Shown piece after piece: positions 28,455 to 36,941 of a DNA stretch of 64,000 nt. A program made the translations under genes and the position numbers. Each line of letters opens with the position of its first letter. Position 1 is the stretch's first letter. This DNA comes from Haliscomenobacter sp033763495 (GTDB lineage Bacteria > Bacteroidota > Bacteroidia > Chitinophagales > Saprospiraceae): contig NZ_JANRKL010000228.1 of the NCBI RefSeq assembly GCF_033763495.1, positions 32,388 to 96,387 of the forward strand, in the 5' to 3' direction. Under the pieces are notes generated by a model. The model saw nothing but the letters and a program-made list of their open reading frames with translations. It had not been told where the DNA came from and did no database searches.

Positions 28455-30269
28455 ATGCAAGGTTTGGTTTATTCCCATTTGCTGCAAGCAGTAGTGCTGC
28501 TGCTTGCTGGTACCCTGCTTTACAGTTTGATGTTTTGGCGAAGTACCTTTTTGCGCTGGAATCGGGTTTTGTTGTGGAGTATCTTGCTTGCTTCGCTGAT
28601 CCTGCCATTCGTGCATTTGCCAGCAGCATGGACAGTTCATTTTTGGCAAAAAAAGGAGGCAATTGCTGCACCTAAACCTAATTTGGAAACAGGTGGAGGT
28701 CTGCCTGAACCCCAATTTTTTTATGAAATAAATCCAGCTGAGCAAGTAACTACGCTGCAGGTGGAGGAGAATCTTTCGGCAAAACAACCCCAGATACCAA
28801 TTACCCCACTGTTATTTCTTCTCTATGCTCTAGGTTGTTTTGTTTTTGGCATACGCTTTTTGATACACTTGTTTTCGCTGTTTAAATTATTCCGAAAAGC
28901 CCACCTTGAGCAGAGGGATGGCTACTACCTGGCCTTTTGCCATGGGGAATTGTCTCCTTTTGCTTTTGGGCGTACCATTTTTTTATCCGAAGCCTTGCTG
29001 CAAAGTGAAGACTTGAAACTGATCCTAGCCCATGAGTTAGCGCATGTTCGACAGCGGCATACTCTAGATATTCTGGCGGCAGAGCTGCTACTCGTCTGGC
29101 AGTGGTTCAACCCCGGTGCTTGGCTGTACCGCCGACTGGTAGAAACCAACCTGGAATATTTAGCCGATCGCAGTGTGTTGCAGCAGCAGTGGAATAAAAA
29201 ACAATATCAGCTGAGTTTGCTGAATTGGTCGAACGCCAATGTCAGCAACAGCCTTTCTACTTCCTACAATTTTTCACTCCTCAAAGAAAGAATTATGATG
29301 ATGAATCGGAAACCCGCGTCAAAAGTGTATTTGTTGGGTTATGCAGTGGTTTTGGTCCTACTGCCGATGTTGTCGGTTTTTAACCAGCCTGTATTGATAG
29401 CCAACCCCGCCTCGCCCCTTCAAAGGTCTGAGGCCATTGATCAAGCCCTCATTGATCCTGGTTTAGCCCAATCAGTAACTATCTCAGGGGGCAAACTTGC
29501 TCCGGGTTTACCCAAGCCCACAACCAAAAATGTAGAATATGCGGTAGATACGATTGTCCCAAAGCAAGATGAAAAGAAATTTTTTGTGTTGGTGTTTAGT
29601 TTGAAGCTGACCAATGAAGAGCAAGAAAAATTGCTCAACTTATCGCTACCCTGGGGAAGGAAATTGGAAGTAATACGGAGTGATAAAGGCAAAATAATTG
29701 GTGCTAGAATAATCAGTCCATCCGGTGGAAGTTGTGCGGTTTGGCATGATGAGAACTATGAACTTCCCATTGTGATTTATGGAGAACCGAATGGTTGTTC
29801 TACGGGAACCTTCGATCAGGATTTTCTAAACAAACTTATTGCCAATCAGTGGGAAAATACCATTGAGCTAATCACTTTGGGATTGCCCAATGACAAAATA
29901 GTGCTTGAAGCCTATCGCCAAAAAATTACTGACCATGAGCAAAAAGAAATTAAAGAAAGACTTGAAAAACTTGCATCAAACAATTGGGTAGAATCGGCAT
30001 CTAGCGGAAGCACAACTTATCGTATTCCTGTACAAGAAAAATCCTGGGAATATGTGAAGAAAAAAATTGGAGACTTTGCCACTAATGGTAAACAATTCAT
30101 CGTCTCAATCAATGGTCAGGTATTTGAGTCCATACTTCCTGAAATAGATATCAGCAAGGTAAAAAAGATGATTTTATATGAAGGAAGAAAAACGGAATAC
30201 ATCCCAGGTACACTAATGGTTAAACGAACAGAACCCGCTAATTTACGCCTGGAAATCGATATGGATTGA
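28455..30269 (+). CDS. M56-family (BlaR1-like) membrane metallopeptidase with unusual C-terminal domain
   Basis: 604 residues. Four membrane segments lie within the first 310 residues, with the zinc motif HELAHVRQRH (about 193) and the downstream ligand glutamate in LEYLADRSVL. M56 sensors of the BlaR1 type cleave their repressor when a signal reaches the sensor domain. The exported C-terminal part (about 320-604) is not a penicillin-binding sensor: it lacks SxxK, SxN and KTG motifs and holds two repeated segments of beta-alpha character. The signal is therefore probably not a beta-lactam. It forms an operon with the BlaI-like repressor. Function by analogy only. Confidence 0.88.
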   Translation: MQGLVYSHLLQAVVLLLAGTLLYSLMFWRSTFLRWNRVLLWSILLASLILPFVHLPAAWTVHFWQKKEAIAAPKPNLETGGGLPEPQFFYEINPAEQVTTLQVEENLSAKQPQIPITPLLFLLYALGCFVFGIRFLIHLFSLFKLFRKAHLEQRDGYYLAFCHGELSPFAFGRTIFLSEALLQSEDLKLILAHELAHVRQRHTLDILAAELLLVWQWFNPGAWLYRRLVETNLEYLADRSVLQQQWNKKQYQLSLLNWSNANVSNSLSTSYNFSLLKERIMMMNRKPASKVYLLGYAVVLVLLPMLSVFNQPVLIANPASPLQRSEAIDQALIDPGLAQSVTISGGKLAPGLPKPTTKNVEYAVDTIVPKQDEKKFFVLVFSLKLTNEEQEKLLNLSLPWGRKLEVIRSDKGKIIGARIISPSGGSCAVWHDENYELPIVIYGEPNGCSTGTFDQDFLNKLIANQWENTIELITLGLPNDKIVLEAYRQKITDHEQKEIKERLEKLASNNWVESASSGSTTYRIPVQEKSWEYVKKKIGDFATNGKQFIVSINGQVFESILPEIDISKVKKMILYEGRKTEYIPGTLMVKRTEPANLRLEIDMD

Positions 30270-30289
30270 AGTTCTCTTATTCTATTAGA

Positions 30290-30366
30290 TTTTTTGCCAC
30301 AAAGGCACAAATCACTATTAAACAATGAATTTGTGCTTAGTGTCTTTGAGTCTTTGTGGCAAAAAA
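30290..30366. terminator. hairpin terminator
   Basis: A 15-base perfect outer stem, TTTTTTGCCACAAAG with CTTTGTGGCAAAAAA, and an inner stem GCACAAAT/ATTTGTGC lie between the convergent M56 and SDR genes. A/T tracts on both flanks fit bidirectional termination. Confidence 0.7.
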
Positions 30367-30434
30367 TAAATATGTTCAGTAGTGTGAGTTCCTATTCAAA
30401 TTTTGAAATAAGAAGCGAAATATAGAATTACTGA

Positions 30435-31256
30435 TTATAGTGTTGAATTTTCTCTTGGGGCCTCCTCCTTCGGAATAACCCCTGCTCCAATTTTGCGCAA
30501 TAGCCTCATCCGTAAGGCCAAGGGCAATGCATTGTTCAACAAAATCATAATCTGGTTCATCACACCCGGAATAATAATGCGTTTGCCTCTGAACAAACCA
30601 TTGAGCGCAACAGGGGCCACCTGATTGGGGTACATCACGACCAGTTTGGCCTTGCGTCCACTGCGTTGAATGCGTTTGAGGCCATCCTCGTTGGTTACCA
30701 CCGGGCCGGGGCACAAGGCACTTACACTGACTCCGGTATCGGCCAACTCTTCGCGCAAGGAAAGGGAAAAGGCGGTCACAAAGTGTTTAGTGGAGGTATA
30801 CGCCGTTTTGAAAGGCATCGGCATCAGGCCTTCCATACTGCTGGTATTGAGAATGTAGGCTTTATCTAGTTGTTTCAAGTGCGGCAAAAAATGATAGGTC
30901 ATTTCAAACATCACCTGATTGTTGAGCCGCAGCATCGTTTGGTATACGCCAAGGGGAATTTTATTCAGGATGTCACCGCGGCCAAAGCCGGCATTGTTGA
31001 TCAGGATATCTACGCTGTATTCATTTTCCTGGCACCAGGAGTACACTTTCAGCGGAGCATCAGGTGCAGTGAGGTCGATGCCAAAGGGCTGTGCCGCTAC
31101 TCCATATTTTTGTGCAATTTCACTGGCCGCAGCGTGCAATTCCGGGCCATCCAATGCTACTAGTAACACATTTCTGCCTCTTTGGGCGCATTCCTCCGCC
31201 AACGCACGACCAATGCCCATGCTGGCGCCGGTAATGAGAGTGTAATGCTTTTCCAT
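30435..31256 (-). CDS. short-chain dehydrogenase/reductase
   Basis: 273 residues from ATG 31256 (the frame begins at a TTG nine bases earlier). Classical SDR elements are GASMGIGRAL (TGxxxGxG cofactor site), NNAG, a serine in NTSSMEG and the Y-x3-K pair in AYTSTKHF. These make it an NAD(P)(H)-dependent oxidoreductase. The length and the hydrophobic C-terminal segment resemble the subgroup that acts on lipid-like substrates, but the substrate is unknown. It follows the flippase gene by 18 bases on the same strand and is likely co-transcribed. Confidence 0.9.
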   Translation of the reverse strand: MEKHYTLITGASMGIGRALAEECAQRGRNVLLVALDGPELHAAASEIAQKYGVAAQPFGIDLTAPDAPLKVYSWCQENEYSVDILINNAGFGRGDILNKIPLGVYQTMLRLNNQVMFEMTYHFLPHLKQLDKAYILNTSSMEGLMPMPFKTAYTSTKHFVTAFSLSLREELADTGVSVSALCPGPVVTNEDGLKRIQRSGRKAKLVVMYPNQVAPVALNGLFRGKRIIIPGVMNQIMILLNNALPLALRMRLLRKIGAGVIPKEEAPRENSTL

Positions 31257-31274
31257 AACAAACAACTTAGCGTT

Positions 31275-32777
31275 TTATTCCTGCCTCTTCCGTTTCAGTA
31301 AACGTTCAACTAACGGTTTTTCGATCCAGGCGATGGCCGCAAAATAAGCCAAAAGAATCAAAAAGTTGATGCTCAAAATCACCGGAAGTGCTCCTTGTGC
31401 CAGGTGCCGCAGCCCTTCACTCAGGCCATAAGCGAACAAAGCCAGCAAGAAGTACAAGGCCATTCGCCCGAGTGGGTAATGAATAGGATGGTATTTTTGG
31501 CCCGCCATATAACTGACGATGGTCATGAAGACATAACAAATCAATGCGGTCCAGGCCGGAGCGTAATAGCCATACCCCTGTTTGATGAGTACCACATTCA
31601 GCACAATGGTAATCAGGGAGCCACCCAGGGCTACCCAACCGCCAACTGCCGTGCGGTCGATCAACTTGTACCAAATGGAAAAAGTGGTAAACAAGCCCAA
31701 AAACAAATTGGCCAGCAAGAGTACTGGCACTGTATCCAAACCTTCTCGAAAGTTTTCACCCAAAAACAATCCCACCCAATCTATATTCAACATAATGCCC
31801 AAAAAGGCGATGCAACTTACCAAAGTGAAGGCTTGGGCCACTTGTCCATAGACCTTTTCCGAGCCTTTTTCATTGGCATTCCGGAAAAAGAAAGGTTCCG
31901 AAGCATAGTTGAATGCCTGAGTGAAAAGGTTCATCATCACGGGGATTTTCACTGCTGCGGAATAAACGCCCACCTCTTCCAGGTTCGTATTCAAATCCCC
32001 AACACCTAAAAATTTCAACAAGGGTGTACCCAAAAACTGGTTGATCACCCCGGCTATCCCGGCAAGTACCAAAGGAAAGGAATAACGCAACATCTGGCGC
32101 AGCAAGGCCCAATCGATCTGCAATTTCATGCGCAGGTAAGTTGGCAATACCTGCAACAAATTCACCGCACTGCCTACTACATTGGCCAGAAATACATCAC
32201 CCACCATATTGTCCTCAAAATGCAGGTATTGCAACCATTGCCAGGCGGCTTTTTGCTCCAGTTTTGGACAAAAATAGAGGTAAAAAAACACCAGCAGAAT
32301 ATTGACAACAACGTTGGTCAATTTAATTCCCATGAAGCGCAAGGGGCGATTCTCAAACCGCAGGCGTGCAAAAGGGATGGCCGTCAACGTATCTAGCCCC
32401 AAAATCAATATCAAGGCTATAATAAATTCTGGATGCTTCGGATATTGCTGAAGATCAGCAATGGGCTGCGCCAAAAAAAGCGCGATCCCCGTAAAAACGA
32501 GTGTAGACAACAACAAAAACAAAGTAGAAGCAGAAAAAGTCCGTTCTACGTCTTCCTTTTTTTGAGCGTAGCGGAAATAAGCCGTCTCCATCCGAAAAGT
32601 CAAAAGGATGTTGAATAGCGCTACATAGGAATACAAATCATTAAAGATGCCGTAATCCGCCTTGCTCAACACCCGGGTCAAAAAAGGAGTCAACAAAACA
32701 AAATTGAGCAAGCGCGGCAAAATGCTGCTCATGCCATAAATGGCGGTTTCTCCGGCGAGTTTTTTGAGTAGAGACAT
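31275..32777 (-). CDS. polysaccharide flippase (Wzx/PST-type)
   Basis: 500 residues with about 12-14 predicted membrane helices spread along its whole length. The start LLKKLAGETAIYGMSSILPR and the first helix pattern are typical of polysaccharide-transporter (MOP superfamily) flippases. These move undecaprenyl-linked repeat units across the inner membrane. It lies outside the main EPS operon, separated by the AmgK/RapZ gene, but is the only flippase in the window. ATG 32777 is preceded by a purine-rich inverted repeat. Serves EPS or O-antigen export (inference). Confidence 0.88.
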   Translation of the reverse strand: MSLLKKLAGETAIYGMSSILPRLLNFVLLTPFLTRVLSKADYGIFNDLYSYVALFNILLTFRMETAYFRYAQKKEDVERTFSASTLFLLLSTLVFTGIALFLAQPIADLQQYPKHPEFIIALILILGLDTLTAIPFARLRFENRPLRFMGIKLTNVVVNILLVFFYLYFCPKLEQKAAWQWLQYLHFEDNMVGDVFLANVVGSAVNLLQVLPTYLRMKLQIDWALLRQMLRYSFPLVLAGIAGVINQFLGTPLLKFLGVGDLNTNLEEVGVYSAAVKIPVMMNLFTQAFNYASEPFFFRNANEKGSEKVYGQVAQAFTLVSCIAFLGIMLNIDWVGLFLGENFREGLDTVPVLLLANLFLGLFTTFSIWYKLIDRTAVGGWVALGGSLITIVLNVVLIKQGYGYYAPAWTALICYVFMTIVSYMAGQKYHPIHYPLGRMALYFLLALFAYGLSEGLRHLAQGALPVILSINFLILLAYFAAIAWIEKPLVERLLKRKRQE

Positions 32778-32783
32778 TTATAG

Positions 32784-32893
32784 AAAGATGAAAGATGAGA
32801 GATGAGAGATGAAAGAGGCTACCGCAGGGACTTAGACAAGGTTATTGTCAAAAACGCTGCGGCAGCCTCTTTCATCTCTCATCTTTCATCTCT
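32784..32893. repeat. purine-tandem inverted repeat with AGGCTRCCGC core
   Basis: The left arm (32784-32827) has units GATGAAA/GATGAGA, then AGGCTACCGCAG. The right arm (32856-32893) is its complement, with CTGCGGCAGCCT and TTTCATCTCTCATC. The loop contains ATAACCTTGTC-type sequence. It lies between the AmgK/RapZ stop and the flippase start on the minus strand. Confidence 0.7.
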
Positions 32894-32899
32894 AATAAA

Positions 32900-34351
32900 T
32901 TAGTTTTCCCAATTTTTCTTCTCCTGCTCCACATGGTGCAAGATCACCCTGATGCCATATTTTTCTTTCAGGTGTTTGGCAAGGGCATCGGCGGCGTATA
33001 CGGAGCGGTGCTGGCCTCCGGTGCAACCAAAATTGACCGTTAGGTTGGTGAAGCTGCGCTCGATGTAGTCTTCCACGGCAGCATCCACGATGCGGAATAC
33101 ATTGTGTAGGTATTCGTCCATAGTGCTGTGTTGCTTGAGAAAATTGATGACCGATTCGTCGCGGCCAGTCAATTTTTTATAAGGCTCGTAGCGCCCTGGG
33201 TTGTGGATAAAGCGACAGTCAAATACAAAACCGCCGCCGTTGCCACTGCTGTCTTCGGGAATGCCGCCAGCATGGTACGAAAAACTATTGACCCCTACTG
33301 TGAGCAAACTGGTGCTACTTTTGATCTTATTGAAAGGCTCAAATTTTTTGGAGTCCAAAATCCGTTGCATCGCTTCCCGCAGGTGCGGCAGTTCGATGGG
33401 CAATTGCCAGTTTTCCAAAAGCCCCTTGATGTTGCGCAAGCCGTGGGGGATACTTTTGAGGAAATGCTCTTTGCGTTCAAACAGTCCTCGGAATCCATAT
33501 GCCCCCAACACCTGAATGTTGCGGATCAATACATAACCATTGTAGTGTTCGATGAAGCGGTCGGGATTAATCGGCGTTAATTCACCGGCAACTTTGATGT
33601 AATGTTGCAGAATTTCCTGGCGAATATCCGGCGGAATATTGGCTTTGGCCTGAAACAACAAAGAGGCCAAATCGTATTGGAGGGCGCCACGGCGGCCACC
33701 CTGATAGTCGATAAAATAGGGCTCACCACTTTTGATCATGATGTTGCGCGACTGAAAATCGCGGAACAGGAAGTATTGGTTGTCCGCAGTAAGCAGGTAA
33801 TCGGCCAGGTCGTGAAAATCTTTCTCCAGGGCTTGTTCATCAAAACGCACCCTGGTGAGCATCAGGAAATGGTATTTAAAATAGTTCAGGTCCCAAAACA
33901 TGGCCTCCTTGTCAAAGGCAGGTTTAGGGTAACTGTGCTCGTAGTTCAAGTCCTTTCCCCCAATGATTTGCAAACGGGCCAGTTGCTCCACTACCCGCTT
34001 GTAGATTTGGGCCAGATAGTCAGGGAAGTAATCGTCATTTTGCAGCAAAAAACTATACAAGGTTGTAGAGCCCAAGTCCTCTTGCAAATACACCTTGGTG
34101 TTTAAATCTTCCGCATAAATTTCGGGAACCGGGAGCGATTTGCTGTGAAAATGACGGGTGAATTCCAAAAAGGCCCTGCTCTCCCGATCATTGGGGCTAT
34201 AAGTGCCAATGGCCGCCCGCTCAGACCCCTGCAAGCGGTAATAAATCCGTTCAGAGCCAGAAGGTGCCAGAGGTAAAATCAATTTAGGGCTTTCACCTGC
34301 CCACTGCTCAAATAACTCAGCTAGCGCAGCTTCAATTTTTTGTGGAGTCAT
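32900..34351 (-). CDS. AmgK-like phosphotransferase fused to RapZ C-terminal domain
   Basis: 483 residues. Residues about 25-320 are an aminoglycoside/choline-kinase-like fold: RDFQSRNIMI (the HxDxxxxN motif with Asp and Asn kept) and FIDYQGGRRG (Mg ligand, DFQ-type), closely like AmgK, the N-acetylmuramate/GlcNAc-1-kinase. Residues about 350-483 match the C-terminal half of RapZ: RFIHNPGRYEPYKKLTGRD and FGCTGGQHRSV. In E. coli that half binds GlcN6P and RNA partners, and RapZ's usual N-terminal Walker-A half is absent here. It probably links amino-sugar recycling with sensing (inference). It is single on its strand between two repeats. ATG 34351. Confidence 0.88.
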   Translation of the reverse strand: MTPQKIEAALAELFEQWAGESPKLILPLAPSGSERIYYRLQGSERAAIGTYSPNDRESRAFLEFTRHFHSKSLPVPEIYAEDLNTKVYLQEDLGSTTLYSFLLQNDDYFPDYLAQIYKRVVEQLARLQIIGGKDLNYEHSYPKPAFDKEAMFWDLNYFKYHFLMLTRVRFDEQALEKDFHDLADYLLTADNQYFLFRDFQSRNIMIKSGEPYFIDYQGGRRGALQYDLASLLFQAKANIPPDIRQEILQHYIKVAGELTPINPDRFIEHYNGYVLIRNIQVLGAYGFRGLFERKEHFLKSIPHGLRNIKGLLENWQLPIELPHLREAMQRILDSKKFEPFNKIKSSTSLLTVGVNSFSYHAGGIPEDSSGNGGGFVFDCRFIHNPGRYEPYKKLTGRDESVINFLKQHSTMDEYLHNVFRIVDAAVEDYIERSFTNLTVNFGCTGGQHRSVYAADALAKHLKEKYGIRVILHHVEQEKKNWEN

Positions 34352-34404
34352 TCCAGTATGATGTTTCTCAACTTAGTAACGCAGGAAAATTAACTTCCCG
34401 ATTT

Positions 34405-34461
34405 GGGTTTTGAATAGGAAGTCGAATGCTTCATATCAAGTGAACCTCCTATTCAAAAACC
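34405..34461 (-). terminator. hairpin terminator of the EPS operon
   Basis: GGTTTTGAATAGGA (from 34406) pairs with TCCTATTCAAAAACC (34447-34461), about 57 bases past the Wzc-like stop codon on the minus strand. An A-rich run on the plus strand, T-rich on the minus, follows. Confidence 0.65.
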
Positions 34462-34517
34462 TCCAAAAAAATCAGGAAATAATTTTTTGCGTCATACTTA
34501 GACGCAAAACTATGAAA

Positions 34518-36938
34518 TTATTTCAAGCGGAGGCGTTTAAGGATTCTGCGCCAGGACCAACGGCGGCGCGGCTCCTTGTCGAAGTATTCACTGCCATAAC
34601 CTTGGCCATAACTGTACCCATACGACGAACTGTAGCCATACCCGTAGCCATAACCGTAACCTACCCTAGCCTTAAGCCCATTGAGTACAATCCCCACCTG
34701 AGGCAATTTGTTGTTGCTGTAAATGTCTTGAACCATGCGTAAGAACGGGGTGCGACTCATCCCAAAACGGGTAACGATTACGGTTTGGTCAATATGTGGA
34801 TCAAGTAAAAGGGCATCAGTGACCAGTCCGACCGGAGCAGTATCCACAATGATGTATTGATAGCGCTTGCGCAACTCGATGAACAAATCCCGAGTGGCAT
34901 CACTCATCAACAATTCAGCGGGGTTGGGCGGAATAGGACCGCAATCCAAATAATCAACCAATGGATGATCAGGCAAAGGCTGAATGAGCTCATCCAACGA
35001 AGCTTGCCCCACCAGATAATTCGTCACCCCCCGTTCGGCCTGGTGTCCAGTCAAGTACCGACTCAGTTTCGGTCTACGGATGTCCAAACCCAACAAAAGT
35101 GTTTTTTGACCAGAAAGCGAAATGCTGATGCCCAGGTTGATAGAAATGAAACTTTTGCCCTCTCCACTCACACTGGAACTGACGAGGATAACCTTTTGGG
35201 TTTCTCCCTTGGCCAGGTAATGCAAATTGGTACGCAACATCCGAAACATTTCCGCGATGGCTGATCGGCTACTGCGGTTAACGACAATGGATTTCCCGGC
35301 AGCAGATTGCATAATCCCTCCTAAAAAAGGCGCATTGGTGTGGCGGCGAATATCACCCTCGTCGTAAATCCGATTGTTGAAGTAGTCAAAAAGGAATACC
35401 ACAAGTCCTGGCAACAAAAAGCCCATGAACAAGTACAAGGTAAAGGTTCGACGCCGATCCGGCGAAACCAAGCCCTGGCCAACTGGAGGGTTGAGGATGC
35501 GGGTATTGGACACCTGTGCTGCTACACTAAGGGCTGTTTCCTCTCTTTTTTGCAAAAGAAATAAAAAGAGTTGTTCTTTAATTTGTTGTTGGCGCAAAAT
35601 CTGGAGTAATTCCCGCTCATAAGTGGGAATGGCGCTAATTTTATTTTCAATGGGTTTCAAACGTTTGCTGACCTGGGCACGGCGTTCGTTGAGTTCTCGA
35701 CGAATAACTATAAAGTTGTCAAACAAAGGTTTACGCAGTTCCTCCACTTTTTTGTCCAATGATTTAAAGGCGGGATTGGTAGGGCCTGCGATTGCCGAAA
35801 GCTTTTTGCGTTCTTGGATGAGTTCATTATAGGCTTTGATGAGGTCTGCTGCAGCGCTACTTGACAATAGCTCTGAACTTAGGGGCAGCGATTCGTTTTG
35901 TGCATTGGGGTCATTGAGTTTTTTTTCAATGGCGTCCAGCATGGTTAGGCGCAAATCAAGCTCCATCAGTTGTTCATCCGCAGTGGAAACTTTAGTAAGG
36001 TATTCGCTGGCCTTACTTTCAATGGCCACTGGTAAATCTCGGCTGCGTTTGTACCCTTCAACGTCTTTTTCAACGTTGTATAGCTCCTCAGTGATAAAAC
36101 CTAATCGCTCATCAATAAATTCCAACGTTTTGCGCCCTGACTCATTTTTTATTTCAATCTGACTGTTGTCAAACTCATTGACCAGGGTTTTGAACACATC
36201 AATACACTTCTCAGCTACAGGGTCGCGCATGCTGAGGTTGAGCACATTGGAACCCGGCACGGGCTGAATCACCAGCTTTTCTGCATACTCCGCAGCGGTA
36301 CCTTCTGGATAATTGATGCGAATTAAAAATTCCGTTCCCGGCACCGCGCCGGCCTGACGGCTCAGGGTATATTCAATTTGGTTGAGGACAAATGGGGTGT
36401 CGTAATGACAAGTTAAGGTGTCGTTTTCCCCTTTTACCAAGGTAAAATCGTAATCGTTCAGTGTACGCACCCGTAACGAAGTGCCATAAGCCATTACTTG
36501 TGGCAGCGCGCTAATTAGCACCAAAGGGCAGCTGGGGCCGTACATCTCGCTGGTTTTTACCCGTCCGACTGTGTAATAGGTTACGTTGAGGTTGAGCGAA
36601 TCCACTACCCGGCGCATCAAAGTCGTCGACTTGAGTACCTGAATTTGGTCATCCACATTGGATTCTTGCTCCAGCCCCAGTTTTTCGGTAATGATTTCTT
36701 CCGAAATGCTGCTTTTGGCATTGTCTTCCAATAAAATACTACCACCTACCTGGTATATATTGGTTGCGTAACGCAACTTGAGCCAGGCAATGCTGTAGCC
36801 AATCATAAGCCCCAGAATCAACCAATACCAGTTCCGTAAAAAGAGGAAAAAAAAGTACTTGATGTCCAGCTCTTTATTGCCACTGGGAGAGGCAGCGCCA
36901 TCAGCATGATTGTAGGGTGTAGGTTGTGAATTATCCAT
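34518..36938 (-). CDS. wzc: Wzc-like polysaccharide co-polymerase / tyrosine autokinase
   Basis: 806 residues. Membrane helix at about 29-50, Wzz domain, coiled coils and GNVR region (about 250-470), second helix at 499-518, then the cytoplasmic BY-kinase. Walker A is in SVSGEGKSFISI (about 590), Walker A' in LLLGLDIRRPKL (about 614-625), Walker B in YIIVDTAPVG. The tail is unusually rich in Gly-Tyr pairs (about 757-784), ending in a basic stretch; this is the tyrosine cluster that becomes phosphorylated. It controls polymer length with its phosphatase CpsB, encoded five genes upstream. Last gene of the operon, three bases after glf. Confidence 0.93.
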   Translation of the reverse strand: MDNSQPTPYNHADGAASPSGNKELDIKYFFFLFLRNWYWLILGLMIGYSIAWLKLRYATNIYQVGGSILLEDNAKSSISEEIITEKLGLEQESNVDDQIQVLKSTTLMRRVVDSLNLNVTYYTVGRVKTSEMYGPSCPLVLISALPQVMAYGTSLRVRTLNDYDFTLVKGENDTLTCHYDTPFVLNQIEYTLSRQAGAVPGTEFLIRINYPEGTAAEYAEKLVIQPVPGSNVLNLSMRDPVAEKCIDVFKTLVNEFDNSQIEIKNESGRKTLEFIDERLGFITEELYNVEKDVEGYKRSRDLPVAIESKASEYLTKVSTADEQLMELDLRLTMLDAIEKKLNDPNAQNESLPLSSELLSSSAAADLIKAYNELIQERKKLSAIAGPTNPAFKSLDKKVEELRKPLFDNFIVIRRELNERRAQVSKRLKPIENKISAIPTYERELLQILRQQQIKEQLFLFLLQKREETALSVAAQVSNTRILNPPVGQGLVSPDRRRTFTLYLFMGFLLPGLVVFLFDYFNNRIYDEGDIRRHTNAPFLGGIMQSAAGKSIVVNRSSRSAIAEMFRMLRTNLHYLAKGETQKVILVSSSVSGEGKSFISINLGISISLSGQKTLLLGLDIRRPKLSRYLTGHQAERGVTNYLVGQASLDELIQPLPDHPLVDYLDCGPIPPNPAELLMSDATRDLFIELRKRYQYIIVDTAPVGLVTDALLLDPHIDQTVIVTRFGMSRTPFLRMVQDIYSNNKLPQVGIVLNGLKARVGYGYGYGYGYSSSYGYSYGQGYGSEYFDKEPRRRWSWRRILKRLRLK

Positions 36939-36941
36939 TGG

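Noticed and set aside
34560..34680. Short tandem DNA repeats in the wzc tail, as a CRISPR or tandem array
   Set aside because: They are codon-phased Gly-Tyr repeats in the reading frame, with no spacers.
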